A stretch of 64,000 bases of DNA from Dryococelus australis (taxonomy: Eukaryota > Arthropoda > Insecta > Phasmatodea > Phasmatidae). The notes beneath the pieces are model-generated. The model ran no database searches. It saw only the letters and a program-made list of their open reading frames with translations, and was not told the DNA's origin. A program made the translations under genes and the position numbers. Location of the stretch: NCBI GenBank assembly GCA_029891345.1, contig CM057005.1, positions 60,777,760 to 60,841,759 of the forward strand. The letters are read 5' to 3'. Below are positions 47,190 through 58,369 of this stretch, one piece after another. How positions within the stretch are numbered: the stretch's first letter is position 1; every line of letters begins with the position of its first letter.

Positions 47190-47936
47190 AGGAGTATCGG
47201 TTTCCACTGGAACACTGCGAACAGAGGCCCACCGACTTGGACATTTCGGAAGAGCAGATGCACATAAGCCCCATATCACGACAAGCAATAAAGCTCGGAG
47301 ACTCAGGTGGTGTTTGGACCGTCACAACTGGACACTGGAGCAGTGGAAATCGGTCCTGTGGAGTGATGAGTCGAGGTTTACATTATTCCGGTCCGATGGA
47401 CGTGTATGGGTGTGGCGTCTAACCGGGGAACGGCTTCTGCCGGAGTGTATAGTGCCAACTAGGAAATTCGGGGGTGGTGGAGTGATGGTGTGGGGCTGTT
47501 TCACGGCCTTCGGCCTAGGACCGCTGGTGTTTGTCCGTGGTAGCATGAACACAGAGGCATGTTGTAACATTCTGGATAGAGAAATGCACCCAACATTGTG
47601 GCGTTTTTACGGAATGGACCCGTGTTACTTCCAGGATGACAATGCCAGGTGCCATGTTTCAAGGGCTACTAGGCAGTGGTACGCCGACAACAATGTTCAC
47701 TGATTGGACTGGCCCGCCAAGATCCCCGACCTAAAGCATATAGAACATATTTGAGACGAATTGGATAGCCAGGTCAGGGCTCGTCAGGCGCAGCCAAAAT
47801 TCATTGCTCAACTCATGGAATGGTTGCAACAGGAATGGCGACGAATCCCCGTGGATATCCTGCAAACACTCGTAGAGAGCATGCCAGACAGGATGGCTGG
47901 TGTTATAGCCGCATGAGGTGGCCCTACGAGATTCTA
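47190..47936 (+). pseudogene. Tc1-type (DD34E) transposase, N-terminally truncated, two nonsense codons
   Basis: Tc1 enzymes are cut-and-paste transposases that insert at TA. Seen in order: VSVSTGTLRTEAHRLGHFGR and AHKPHITTSNKARRLRWC (end of the DNA-binding region), WTLEQWKSVLWSDESRFTLF (first catalytic D), DGRVWVWRLTGERLLPECIV, KFGGGGVMVWGCF, CYFQDDNARCHVSRATRQW (second D), LDWPAKIPDLKHIEHI (E of the triad in IEHI), and VESMPDRMAGVIAA at the end. Stops interrupt it at about 47701 (before LDWPAK) and 47752 (a TGA in place of the W of IEHLWDEL). The first helix-turn-helix is missing. The GGTGCCCAATTACTTTTTGG sequence at about 47971 looks like a Tc1-type terminal repeat. This is the best-preserved transposase of its class here. 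Confidence 0.92.
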
Positions 47937-47990
47937 ACTGGGTGACAACCACCGAGTAAACATTGTGGATAGGTGCCCAATTACTTTTTG

Positions 47991-48052
47991 GTAGATTGTA
48001 TATATATATATGGTATATATTAAACATATTATATATATGAGGATATAGGGAT

Positions 48053-48092
<40 letters not shown>

Positions 48093-48212
48093 CACACACA
48101 CACACACATACACACGCGCGCGGTCTACTTGTAGGCGTATATGTAAATTGATCACATTTTAATTTTGTGATCTGGTTTTTCCAGTTATCCCTATATCCTC
48201 ATCATATTCTAC
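47991..48212. repeat. Microsatellite cluster inside a 17-bp inverted repeat
   Basis: (TA)n, (CA)n and a short (CG)n tract at about 47999-48122. They lie between TGAGGATATAGGGATAA (48038-48054) and its exact complement (48185-48201); AGATTGTA and TACAATCT pair further out. This could be a small hairpin element or chance pairing around simple repeats. Confidence 0.6.
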
Positions 48213-49629
48213 AATCTTACTTCTGTTATATTAGCGTTAATTTTTTTTGTAACTTATATGGTGTAGTTAGCCACGTTTAATAAAAAAAAATTGTACTTCT
48301 GAATATTCATTTTATTGCGGTTACTTGTTGTTTACGTCCGTGTTTCTCTCTCATACGTTACTAATGGTATTGCCATTGTTCTGTAATATATAATAGCAGA
48401 GTCCTTGTCTTTGTCCTCCTCTGATTTCATACTTTAGATAGCGGAAATTTAAATGTCAAGAAATATACATTTTGTAGGGAAGCTGAGCGTGTTAACTTTT
48501 ACTACTCTTTATTGAATTACCAAAAATTCACGGGCAACTGGTTCAGGGTCTTTGAAAGCCATTTCTTTCATTAAATTTACATATGGGTTTTTGAGAGTGT
48601 CACGTATTCAAAATCTGGATCGTCGTTTTACTGGCCGCTTTTTGTACGTGTTTTTTAAAACGAACATTTTATTCCAGTAGAAATCCCAACCCCGACATAC
48701 ATAACGACAATAACGTTGGCAACAATGTTAGAAAATTGTTTTTTTAACGTACTAATTCGGTCTCTCGCATGGATTTATTTGTGCGTCTGAGGAGCTTGAT
48801 TCTGTACTGGCATTTACGTGGTTGGTTGTCGCGTAATTTGGTGATTACATTGCCTTCATTCGAGTGTACAGACTAAGAAATTGTTTAAAAACTATTCCTG
48901 AGTCAATTTATGTTTAAGGGCTCCATACTAATACAGCATGCTTGATATATTTAATGTGCCATACCTTCCTATAGTCTAGGGTGTTTTATTTAAGTAGGTA
49001 TTCATCCCTACTGGGGACACATTCAATAGATTAGCTAAAATAAAGTGAATAAAAAAAAATTATGCAATGCATTTCAAGCGCTACGTATGCTACAAACTTA
49101 AAGTATCATCAAAAGTGAAATTAGCAAAATTAATAGCATATTAAATTGTTTTTGAAATTTAGGGTAAGAAACTACGTTAATTTTTTTTTTCTCTCTCGTT
49201 CCCGAAGTCTTTTTAGTAAGTTCGTTATAGATTTGTGTGAGCGTATTTGATGAAAAGGGTTTATGTTACGTTCAGGCTTCAGGTAATGTCTGTCATTATC
49301 CATTGCACATTATTATTACTATTAGTATTACTGCGTGCACGTCAACAGCTTTAGCATCCCTTTTTTTTACCGGACAGCACAGGGTGGGGAACTGGGAGAG
49401 TGTGCAGGCAGGAACCGCACCAGTATTCGCCTGAAGTGGGGTGGGAAAATTACTTAGGGAAAAAAACCAGCCCTCATGAACGTGGGTCAGACACGTGACC
49501 CGCAAAAACTAAACCCGCTCGGTTGTTACTGAACGCCATGTGCTCATTTACTTACGGGATTATTTTTACATCTCTGAGTTTGTGTTCTTTTTAAAGAGGT
49601 TTTAAAATGTTTAAAACATGTGAACACTT
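48213..49629. other. Unassigned AT-rich DNA
   Basis: No supported gene or repeat family recognised. Confidence 0.35.
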
Positions 49630-49812
49630 AATGTATAACAAATACCGCCCGTTAAGAAGTTCCCACTTAAGAAATTTTCCTGCTTAATAAATTGAATTTT
49701 TGCTTCTTTTCTATACGTACATATGAAATTTGACCTTTTCAAGAAGTTTTCCCGTTTAATAAACATTATTTTTCCAGTCCCATAAACGCGTCTTAACAGA
49801 GTTTTACTGTAG
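49630..49812. mobile_element. Possible pogo-like MITE fragment
   Basis: The right end CGCGTCTTAACAGAGTTTTACTGTA has the complement of the CAGTAAAACTCTGTTAAG-type terminus found in pogo/Tigger elements, and the interior repeats GTTAAGAAGTTCCC, TTAAGAAATTTTCC and CTTAATAAATTGA. The left terminus was not placed. Confidence 0.35.
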
Positions 49813-51067
49813 CTGAATAATCTATGCCGGTATGCGTTTTACAGTAGAAAATACGAAGCTTCGTTGCTCTTTATTCACGCAATGGCGGAGAGCCAGAAAT
49901 TTCAAGTTCATTCATTTCCGCCAGCAAATAAGGTGTTATCATAACCGAGCATTCTCGAACTGAACATGCAAATTATAAGTTGTGCTCGCATTGTCAAATT
50001 TCTTCTCGAAGACTGTCCTCCTGGAATTTCACATCAGTGACTTACATCTACTTAGACACATCATTACATTGAAGTAATATTGTTCTTGTTAGAAAAAAAT
50101 ATATTTATGACATTTCTCAATTCATTTGGCATTAGGTATTGCGTACTGTCACATCGAAGTAGGTAAGCGTGAGCCTGTGTGACATGAGATTGCGTGTTTC
50201 ATGTAATAAAATAGAGGAAGTGTATGAGAGAATTGAAGTGTTTATAGGCGAAAATCGCTGGCGTACACACCACACTTACAATAAATTTTCCCAGTAAGTA
50301 ACTCGCCTTGTTCTCCGCAGATCTAATTACGCCATAAGAATGAAAGAAAACATTGGAATTACGAAAGTCGGGCGCCTTGCGGAAAATATCCATGGAAAGC
50401 TAGTGAAGCCCTTGCCAGATACGTAAATCAGTACTTCAGTACTATGCCTCCGTTCAGTACTGTTTGTACATGCAATTGCCCAACTCTACTACTATAAGAA
50501 GTAAAATGAAAATGACAGGTGTAGTTACTATTACTAAATGATCTCAAAATAATCACTGAATTACAAACTTCAAAACATGTGATAAATTCCAAAAAAAGGC
50601 TCAACTTGGTCCTGCCATTTAAAAAGGGGGGGGGGGGGGGGAATTGAATTCTGAAAAACTGCTTATGTTTTTAGGCGCGTGACACTAGCCAAAGTTCAAT
50701 TTAAGTAATTCGTGTTTTACTGCCAAATCCCAGATTAATCCTCACACGCTAGCTTCACCTGGTTAGCTAGTGGCAAATCACAGATTTTGGAAAATACTAG
50801 GGTTTGCGTAAGTATAACATCCCGAGTATAACAGGCTTACCAAAATTTATACATAAAGAATATATAATTTTTTCTTGCAAAATAATGAGTTGGAAGGTTA
50901 CTTAGTGACTTCAGCACCCGTAAACGCTTTCACCTTCACAGTAGAATCTAAATCGGGGAATGCGTCCTCCTATTTTTATTAAAATTCCTCGATAATCTTC
51001 CCTAAAAGGACTCACGGTTCCTGGGCGTTGCTACACTGAGAGAGGCGTTTGTTTAAGCCAATATTAC
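49813..51067. other. Unassigned AT-rich DNA
   Basis: A G-run lies at 50627-50641. No supported gene or repeat family. Confidence 0.35.
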
Positions 51068-51285
51068 ATTTGTTTGTATATGGCCAAGCAAATGTATACG
51101 GTTGATATAAACAAATATTTGGTTGTCACGCAGATTTTGTTTTCCCAACTAAACAGTTTGGTCAGTTGAAGTATATATTTTGTTATGTGGAAAAATATAA
51201 GTTTTGTAGCATTTCGGATATTTTTCAATCAACAAAATATTTTGTCAGAGGAACTACTTATTTGTTTGGCCATATACAAACAAAT
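51068..51285. mobile_element. Small MITE with 26-bp inverted ends
   Basis: The left end (51068-51093, TTTGTATATGGCCAAGCAAA in its centre) and the complement of the right end (51260-51285) differ at one base. Just inside, CAAATATTTGG on the left and CAAAATATTTTG on the right form further palindromes. Non-coding, 218 bp. The terminal motif recurs in family E repeats at 13620-13830 and 21105-21325. Confidence 0.8.
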
Positions 51286-52269
51286 ATTTTGTAGGTTCAA
51301 AAAAAAAAAGAACCTTTCTCTCCGTGTACAGGCCAAATGTTGAAATGCCAGTTAAATTATTTCTCTCTCTTGGGATCTATATGCTTAATCTAACTGTAAT
51401 ACTTTATTGTAACAGTGTATTTTGTCTATGTAATAGTTATCAACAATCTTCATGTTGTATAACGAAAGTAAGTGTTATCTGTTCATGCTAAATAATCCAT
51501 TACTGAAAGGTTATGGGCCAAGAGCCCTGAGAAGAAACAAAAATAATCTGTTTTATTAGTTAGTTTTGTCGAATGTTCACGGCAGTGCAATTTAAGTAGA
51601 AATTTAGTTCATGGAATACTGGTTGGAACCAGCGCCTGTCATCAAATTGCAAGAAGAGTCAAACTGGAACATTTGGAAACCTTCAATAACCCATTAGAGC
51701 TGAAGCAAAGTGGTATGGCAATATTTTGTTTGTTCGAGAATTTAAAGCAGAATACTGAGAGGAATTGTTCTTATGGAAACCTAAAGACTGCAAAGAAAAA
51801 TATCTTATTGTTGCTAGAATGGAAGTGTAGCCAACGATTCACAGTACAAATTCTGCTGAAATGTAATCAATAAACAATCTGATATTACAGGTATTGTTTT
51901 AAAGTTGAAACAAGAGAACAGCTGTCTGACAGGAAATTATAACCAAAATATTAATGTGAATTCTTGATAGCCTGTCATATTTTTTTATCTTGCTGAGAAT
52001 CTGTTCATCCAGAAAAACGAAACATTGGTGAAATAAATTTTCATTTGGTAACTGAAGAAAATATATTGAAATCATAAGGAAATATTTTAAAAGTTTAAAC
52101 AGTAAAGATTTTTTTCATTGTACCAAAATAATTCATTCCGTCACAAAAATAACCATACCAGCTTTATATGTTTCTAAAACTCTAACAATGATCTAATATT
52201 GTATATAATTTTCGTTCCAAGCCTAACTAAATTCAAAAAGATAACCAGTTTTGAAATAAGAAGAAGTGA
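51286..52269. other. Unassigned DNA before the copia fossil
   Basis: Open frames at 51673-51873 have no clear match. The stretch from about 51600 could be the decayed gag part of the copia fossil that follows, but I see no decisive motif. Confidence 0.3.
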
Positions 52270-54150
52270 ATTAGGTTAATTCCACGATCGAAAAATTTCT
52301 GTGGTTAATATAATGTTTTATAACAATAATAAAAATATTCAAGAAGGATACTTATATCTCGACAGCGTTACAAGTTACCACATTTGCCTTGAAGAGAATA
52401 TTTCCAAATTTATGTAAAGCTAGGGAATGGAAATATCCTAGAAGTGCTGGGCTCCGGTCACCTAAATGTTATTTGCTTTTTAAATGGAAGTTTCTGAAAA
52501 TGTCATTTTTAATTTGTTGCAAGTTCCTGGTTTAGAATTTAACCTATTATCTGTTTCTTAAACATTTTCGAAAGTTAATATTTTGGTTGAAAAGAAGGAT
52601 ACATGTAAATTAGACGAAGATAATAGCATTACTTCTGTAGCAAGACATAGTGGAAATAGTTGTGTCTTCAATTAAAACAGATTTGTTGCATCACAAGCTA
52701 ACCCATCAAAACATCAAATAAGTAAATATGAATGTGTCCAGATTAAATATAACTTTTTCAAGCCATTCAGTTGTGAAGCATACCTTACGGTTAGGGACAG
52801 GTGTTTTTCGCGAAAAGATTTCAAGACCAGTTGTATTCCATAACACTTTTGTTCACATGCACTTTCGTGGTTGGATGATTTTAAATGTCACGCAACTCAA
52901 ATGTCTGTCCGCGAATCATGGACGTTTTGGTATCGGAATATTTCATTACGACTGGCCCAGTCAAATAAGAGCACGTCTTCTCCCGTAGACATGCGTCCAA
53001 TAACCAAATGAAGCTGTGGTTTTGGACGTAGGATATTGACATCTAGCATGGACATAAATATTTTCCCGAAATACACCGGTCTCTACTTGTGGAAAAACAA
53101 CTTTCAGCAATTGTCAAAGAAAATATTCTTATCCTTGTTACGTAACACAGGTGAATCTTTGCGAACCAATGTATGTTGATAATTTTAGAATCAAAATTGT
53201 CACTGTTAATGAAGGATAGTTATTCTCATTTTGGGACCATTTACACTCAATTCCGAGTCTGAAATACGTAACGTTCTTAAGAAATTTTTAGCATTTACCG
53301 AAGACAGTAGTGACAAAATTAAAGTTATTAGGTCAGGTAATAGGACTGGAATAGTTAATAGTGAAGTAATGCCAGATTTCGGCCAGTTATTACCCACAAA
53401 ACGCGAAAACAGAGAGATGCGCCCGGTTGTGGAGGTGAACAGGCCAGTGATCTTATTCGCTGGCCTCGATGAAAGATTTTGTATGGAAGCAGTGCATACC
53501 ACAACTTACATCTTTAGTTTAACTGGAGCAAGCCACGCGAAATAAAAACTTCCTCATAAGTTATGGTTCATTCATCGACTGATGATTTTTTATTAAGACT
53601 TTTGTTCACGTTCCGGATTTAAAAAAAAAACGAAATTGGGGGGGGGGGGGGGCAAGGAAGAAGGGAATTTTTGTAGGCTACGAAGAGAATAGCAAGACTA
53701 ATATTGTTTTACTGAAGAGGAAAATATTGATATATCTTGTTTATTATTTCTGACTCCAGCGTCAAAAGCTGAAAATTATAAAGAATTTAGCATACAGCAA
53801 CCAACTTTCTCTAGTTCGTTTCCAGACGAAGAAAGTAATTTTGGAGAGGAGGATAAAAAAAAGTCGTTGGATATATATTTTTTGGAAGAGAAATCCTATC
53901 ATTGTTCTGAAGAACTCTCAATGAAATATTAAGCAACTGACACGAAACAAATAAAATTACCATGAACATGATATGATCTTCTTCCAATTAAAGGATCAAT
54001 ATGATATAATGAATATTAAATATTCTTCTTAGCTGCAAATGTAAAAGAGCCTCTTACTTATAACGAAGCAACTGATGGACCAGAAAAATATCAGTGGTTG
54101 GGTGCAACTGGGAGAGAATTGGCTGCATGATAGGGTTTTAAAGAAATGTC
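52270..54150 (+). mobile_element. Ty1/copia LTR retrotransposon fossil, partial pol
   Basis: Pieces of a copia pol region in the usual order: an aspartic-protease-like and following segment (about 52.35-52.68 kb, with LLQVPGLEFNLLSV), an integrase portion (about 52.7-53.55 kb, with the copia-like AVHTTTYIFSLTGAS), the post-integrase HVP..GY segment (about 53.58-53.75 kb), and the start of the reverse transcriptase (YNEATDGPEKYQW, about 54.06-54.11 kb). The rest of the reverse transcriptase, RNase H and both LTRs are not seen. It is heavily broken, with well over ten breaks, and looks old. Confidence 0.75.
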
Positions 54151-54375
54151 AAACCTTTAAGGCTGTTCAGTAGGAAATTGTATTTTAAATATCAGTCTTT
54201 TGAAAAGGAATGTTCGAGAAAGAAATGTTAGATTTTTATGGCTGTTCAGTTTGAAACTGTATTCTAAACATCAGCCTTTTAAAAATGAATGTCCAAGATT
54301 GAAATGTCAAACTTTTAAGGCTGTTTTGTTCTAAAATATATTTTTAAAATACCAGCCTTTTAATGGGAATGCTTT
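54143..54375. repeat. Tandem repeat, three units of 79 bp
   Basis: Units start at about 54143, 54222 and 54301 with GAAATGT(C/T)A(A/G)A and contain GGCTGTTCAG and TATCAG(C/T)CTTTT. The last unit is more diverged. It begins where the copia fossil ends. Confidence 0.8.
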
Positions 54376-55008
54376 GTATATATATTTCGAATCAGAAAGT
54401 GTCGTTTTGTGACAGATCTCAATTAAATGAAAAACCTACCTGGGTTATGTAAATTGTGTCAGAAGAAAACACCTCATTTTTAAAAGAAATTGCGAATTAT
54501 AATGTGTCTTTGGGGACAGATTTGTATTAAAAAAAAAAAAGAACCTGGTATATGTGTAGTATTGCTCAATGTATTTTCAGTATTCTTTTGTAATTGTTTT
54601 GAGCATGAGGATTGTAGCATTGATAATAAAATAAAGTGATAATTTTTCAAAAAACTTGTGTGTGTTTGGTAGTTTTGATAACCATATTTTCTGCTTCAAT
54701 TGGAGGTTATGACATACGGTAGTTTGGTCGTGGGATTTTTGGATAAGAGATCTTACGTCGCCCTACAGTGTAGGGCGACGGAAGTGCCTCGTTAGTTGTA
54801 TATAGTTCCTTCTGAGAAACTGGCGTTTGGAGCAGGACACAGGACACACGGCCGCCATGTTGAATTTTGTGGAAAAAACTATGGTTTTTGTAAAGAAAAC
54901 AGCCAAAAACCAGTAAAACACGCGAAATAATCATGTTTTTTTTTTTTCGCAAGATTGCGGAATGTGGATGTAAATTTCTCAATGACTCCACATTGTGGTT
55001 TTTTATAC
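54376..55008. other. Spacer with a perfect 25-bp hairpin
   Basis: At 54756-54780, CGTCGCCCTACA and its exact complement are separated by a single G. The surrounding DNA has no recognised gene. This stretch may include the true left end of the large inverted-repeat element. Confidence 0.5.
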
Positions 55009-55950
55009 TCATGTAGGATGTGGGATGTGCGGCCATCTTGGAGCAGAACTTCCTGCTCTGTCAATGCTATCACTGGCTAGCAAGATGGCGGTAATGCTGG
55101 CTAGCAATATGGCTAAAAGTTTTCACAATGAAGTATGCAATTATTGTGCAACTACTCCCGGTGGCCATCTTGGACCAGAATCTCCTGTTCTATCATTCCA
55201 GTGTAGGGGTTCCCTCAAAAAGCTGCTGGCACTGGACGGCACACAGCAGACACCAGGTCTGGAAACTTTCCGCTGACTGGCAAGATGGCGACTGTCTCCC
55301 TAAGACGTAGCCCTTCCATGCACTGGCTGGCAAGATGGCGGTCCCTATGTCGGCACCACCCAGCTTGTGTCCCCATGCCAGCATGTTTCCCTATGTCAAC
55401 TTGTGTGTACCTATGTCGGCGCCACCCTATGGTGACGCTGGCTGACAATATGGCAGATGTATCCCTATGGTGATGCTTTCTGGCAATATGACGGCCATGT
55501 TGCTATAGAGACGCCACCCAATTATTGTGTCCCTATGACGGCGCCACAAATCTTGTGTCCCTATGTCAACTTGGTGTCCATATGTCGGCGTGTGCCCTAT
55601 GTCGCCGCAAGAGGGCGGTTGTGTGTGTCCCACATTGTAGCGTTTGACCCATGAGGGTTGTTACCACCGGCGGCCGTGTTGCTGACCAGTAAGCCGATGG
55701 CCATCTTGGAGGGCACACTGTCTGGCGGCCAGTTCACAGCCTGGCGGCGTCCTTCAAGAACTGGCGCAGTGGCCAGGCCTGCTCTGTCGGCCATCTTGTC
55801 AGTGGCTGGCAGTGGTGGGCACACAGCGGAGGACATCTTGCCTCTGGCAGGTAGCAGCGACCTGCTCTTTCAATCCGGTCGGCAAGATGGCGTGCAGAAT
55901 ATGCCAGTCGCAGCAGCCTGCTCTGTCAATCTGATGACTGACGAGATGGA
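55009..55950 (+). repeat. Left long inverted-repeat arm with CAAGATGGCG motifs
   Basis: About 940 bp, pairing with 63047-63999 on the opposite strand. The CAAGATGGC/GCCATCTTG word occurs at about 55033, 55081, 55165, 55281, 55331, 55700, 55790, 55883 and 55968, often beside CTGGCTAGC or CTGCTCTGTCA. Open frames in the arms run through both strands and look like by-products of the GC-rich repetition. Confidence 0.8.
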
Positions 55951-56545
55951 TAAACCAACCACACCCACCATCTTGGACCTGCTCTCTGGCACTGACTATC
56001 GAGATGGTGAGCAGACGATCAACATTGTGGAAACGTCTAGAACTTCCTGCTCTATTAATCTGGTTGGCCATCACTGACTAGCAAGGTGGCGGCCGGCGGT
56101 CAGTATGCTGATATCGGATCGATCACCCATCTTAGCACAGAATGACAAGATGGTGGCCAATACATCAACAACAGGGAAATGTCTGGGACGAGAACTTCTG
56201 TCCACCAACTTGGAAGTCGCACTGAATGACAAGGTGGTGGCAGCAGGCAGTCATGTTGTCGGCAGAGAATTTCCTGCTCTGGTCAGCCATTTTGGAAATC
56301 GCATTAGGTAACTGCCAGCCACTGTGGGTGGCCATATGGTCGGCTAGCAGCAGCAACCTTCCTGCTCTGACATTCCAGTCGGTCATTTTCGAAGTTGCAC
56401 TGACTGACAGGATGGCTGCCAGTGGCAGTGCTGTCGGCCAGTCACAGAGAACTTCCTGCTCTGGTTGACCATATTGTAAGTCGCACTAAATGGTGGTCAT
56501 AATGGTGTCGGGTGGCTGGCTAGTACGACAGGGGACGACGTTGGT
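55951..56545 (+). repeat. Continuation of the arm-type sequence, unpaired
   Basis: Same style as the arm (GACAAGGTGG, CTTCCTGCTCTG, GCGGTCAGT) with four or more spaced TTCCTGCTCTG words, but no counterpart on the right side. It may be extra arm sequence lost from the right, or tandem growth of the left arm. Confidence 0.5.
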
Positions 56546-57125
56546 GTCCCTATGACGAAGTCCCCAATGGGGCTGACTGGTGGCTGTCTCCCTCAGATGG
56601 AACTCCAGCTGACTGGCGGCTGTCTCCCTAATACGGAGCCCCAGCTGACTCGTGGGACTGTCTCCCTAAGATGGAGCCCCACTCGACGTCTCCCTATGAC
56701 GAAGCCCCAACTGATTGGCGACTGTTTCACTAAGTCAGAGTCCCACTCGACAGCCTATGACGAAGCCCCACCGACAGCCATGTCCCACACCATAAGTCTG
56801 TTCTAACTGGCAGCTGTTTCCCTAAACCCCAACCGACCGGCAGCAAAGAACCCACCTGACTGGAGGCGAAACCCCACCTGACCAGCAGCCATGTGGTCTG
56901 TTAGTATGTTGGGGAAGCTCCCTATGACGAAGCCCGAATGGGGAAACGACCCACTGCCTCCCACTGCTGATTGGTGGCTGTGTCCCTATTACGAAGCCCC
57001 ACCACCAGTGCCAAAGAAATATGGAAGCTTCATGCTCAATTCCTGGCTACTGACTGGTGGTTGTGTCCCTATGATGAAGCCCCACCCGACCGGCGCCTCA
57101 GGACGATGTCCCATCTGACCGGCGG
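56546..57125 (+). repeat. GC-rich degenerate tandem repeats
   Basis: Irregular repeats of CTGACTGGCGGCTGTCTCCC, CCCTATGACGAAGCCCC and close variants, about 30-60 bp apart, occur some ten times. No protein is suggested. Confidence 0.7.
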
Positions 57126-57164
57126 TGGATGTCAACCCAATGATGAGAAAGTTTGTTGGGACAA

Positions 57165-57945
57165 GTAAGACCTATGTCTACTTATAAGCAAAGTTGGCTG
57201 CATTTTCCAAACTAGTTAAGATGTAGTTACCGAATCCAAGCATCACCCCAGATGACAAGAAGTCTCGCAAGGTCAATTTTGACCTATGACTACTTATAAG
57301 CATAGTTGGCTGTAATTTCCGAACCATATAAGATATAATTACCAACTTCAAAACATAGACATCACTCCAAATTACAATAACGCTCGCAATGTAAAGTATA
57401 AACTATAATCTTACTTAGCTGTAATTTGCGAACCATTTGAGATACAACTCTTATAACATAGGCATCAGCCTAGATGATGAGAAGGCTCACAAGTGTGACC
57501 TATAAGCATAGTTGGCTGTAATTCCCGAATCATGTGAGATACAACCACCAAAATCACAACCTGCCGATGACAAGAAGGGTAAAATATATCCTATGTATAC
57601 TTATAAGCATCGTTGGCTGTAATTTCCGAACTGTGTAAGATATATAGGCATCACACCCAAAAACGAAAGTACCAAAGGGTCAAAATTGCCCTATGTTAAG
57701 TACCTTTGGGTGATTTACTTATAAGCATAGTTGGCTGTAATTTCCAAACTGTGTGAGATACAGCCACCAAAATCAAAACACATGCATATGACGAGAAGGC
57801 TCGCAAGGTCAAGCATATTTAGCTGTTCGAACCATATGAAATACAACCACCAAAAATCATAAGCCTCCAATGACAAGAAGGGCCAAATGCCTACTTATAA
57901 GCATAGTTGGCTGTATTTTCTGAAGCATGTAAGATATAGTTGACA
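57165..57945 (+). repeat. Tandem repeats of about 85-120 bp, eight units
   Basis: Units share CTTATAAGCATAGTTGGCTG, TAATTTCCGAACCATGTAAG-like and GATGACAAGAAGGCTCGCAA-like blocks. GTTGGCTG or its variant falls at about 57193, 57306, 57415, 57513, 57613, 57731, 57825 and 57907. AT-rich, in contrast to the GC-rich repeats on the left. Confidence 0.8.
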
Positions 57946-58207
57946 AATTAATATGACAATTACACACACATTTAAACTATTCTCTGCTTTTAGAAGACTG
58001 TAAAACATAAATATGCAAACTCAATGAACGCATAGGCCACAATGATCGACTTTTCTATCCATACACAGTATACATTACTGGCCAAAACAGCACGTTGTCA
58101 CTTGCGAGAATGCTACTCTTGATAAAATGTACTTGCTTCCATTTTTAAACATTTAGAGAGCAGCTGATGAGGTCATGTCGTCACAGGTTGGACTAAAAAA
58201 TCACAGT

Positions 58208-58272
58208 TCCGTCCCTTGGTGCAGTGGTAGAGGGGTGCTATTCCTATGAGGTCGTCCTGGCTGTGGTTGGGA
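58208..58272 (+). mobile_element. tRNA-like fragment
   Basis: TTGGTGCAGTGGTAGAGGGG resembles an A box, and GGTTGGGAACC 55 bp on resembles a decayed B box. Too imperfect for a working tRNA; probably a SINE head. Confidence 0.35.
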
Positions 58273-58369
58273 ACCTCAAAGTAGTAGTTGTTATTGTTAA
58301 ACTAGCAAGATGATGGTCTTGTATAGGTTCGTCGACTCAGTTGACATCCAGACTTCTTCGATGATGGAC

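Noticed and set aside
55658-56077. Open frames across the inverted-repeat arms
   Set aside because: Frames are open on both strands, follow the repetitive GATGG/CCATC words, and do not agree between the left and right arms.
57165-57945. CRISPR-like array in the spaced repeats
   Set aside because: Units are long, degenerate and variably spaced, the spacers are themselves repeated, and the context is an animal genome.
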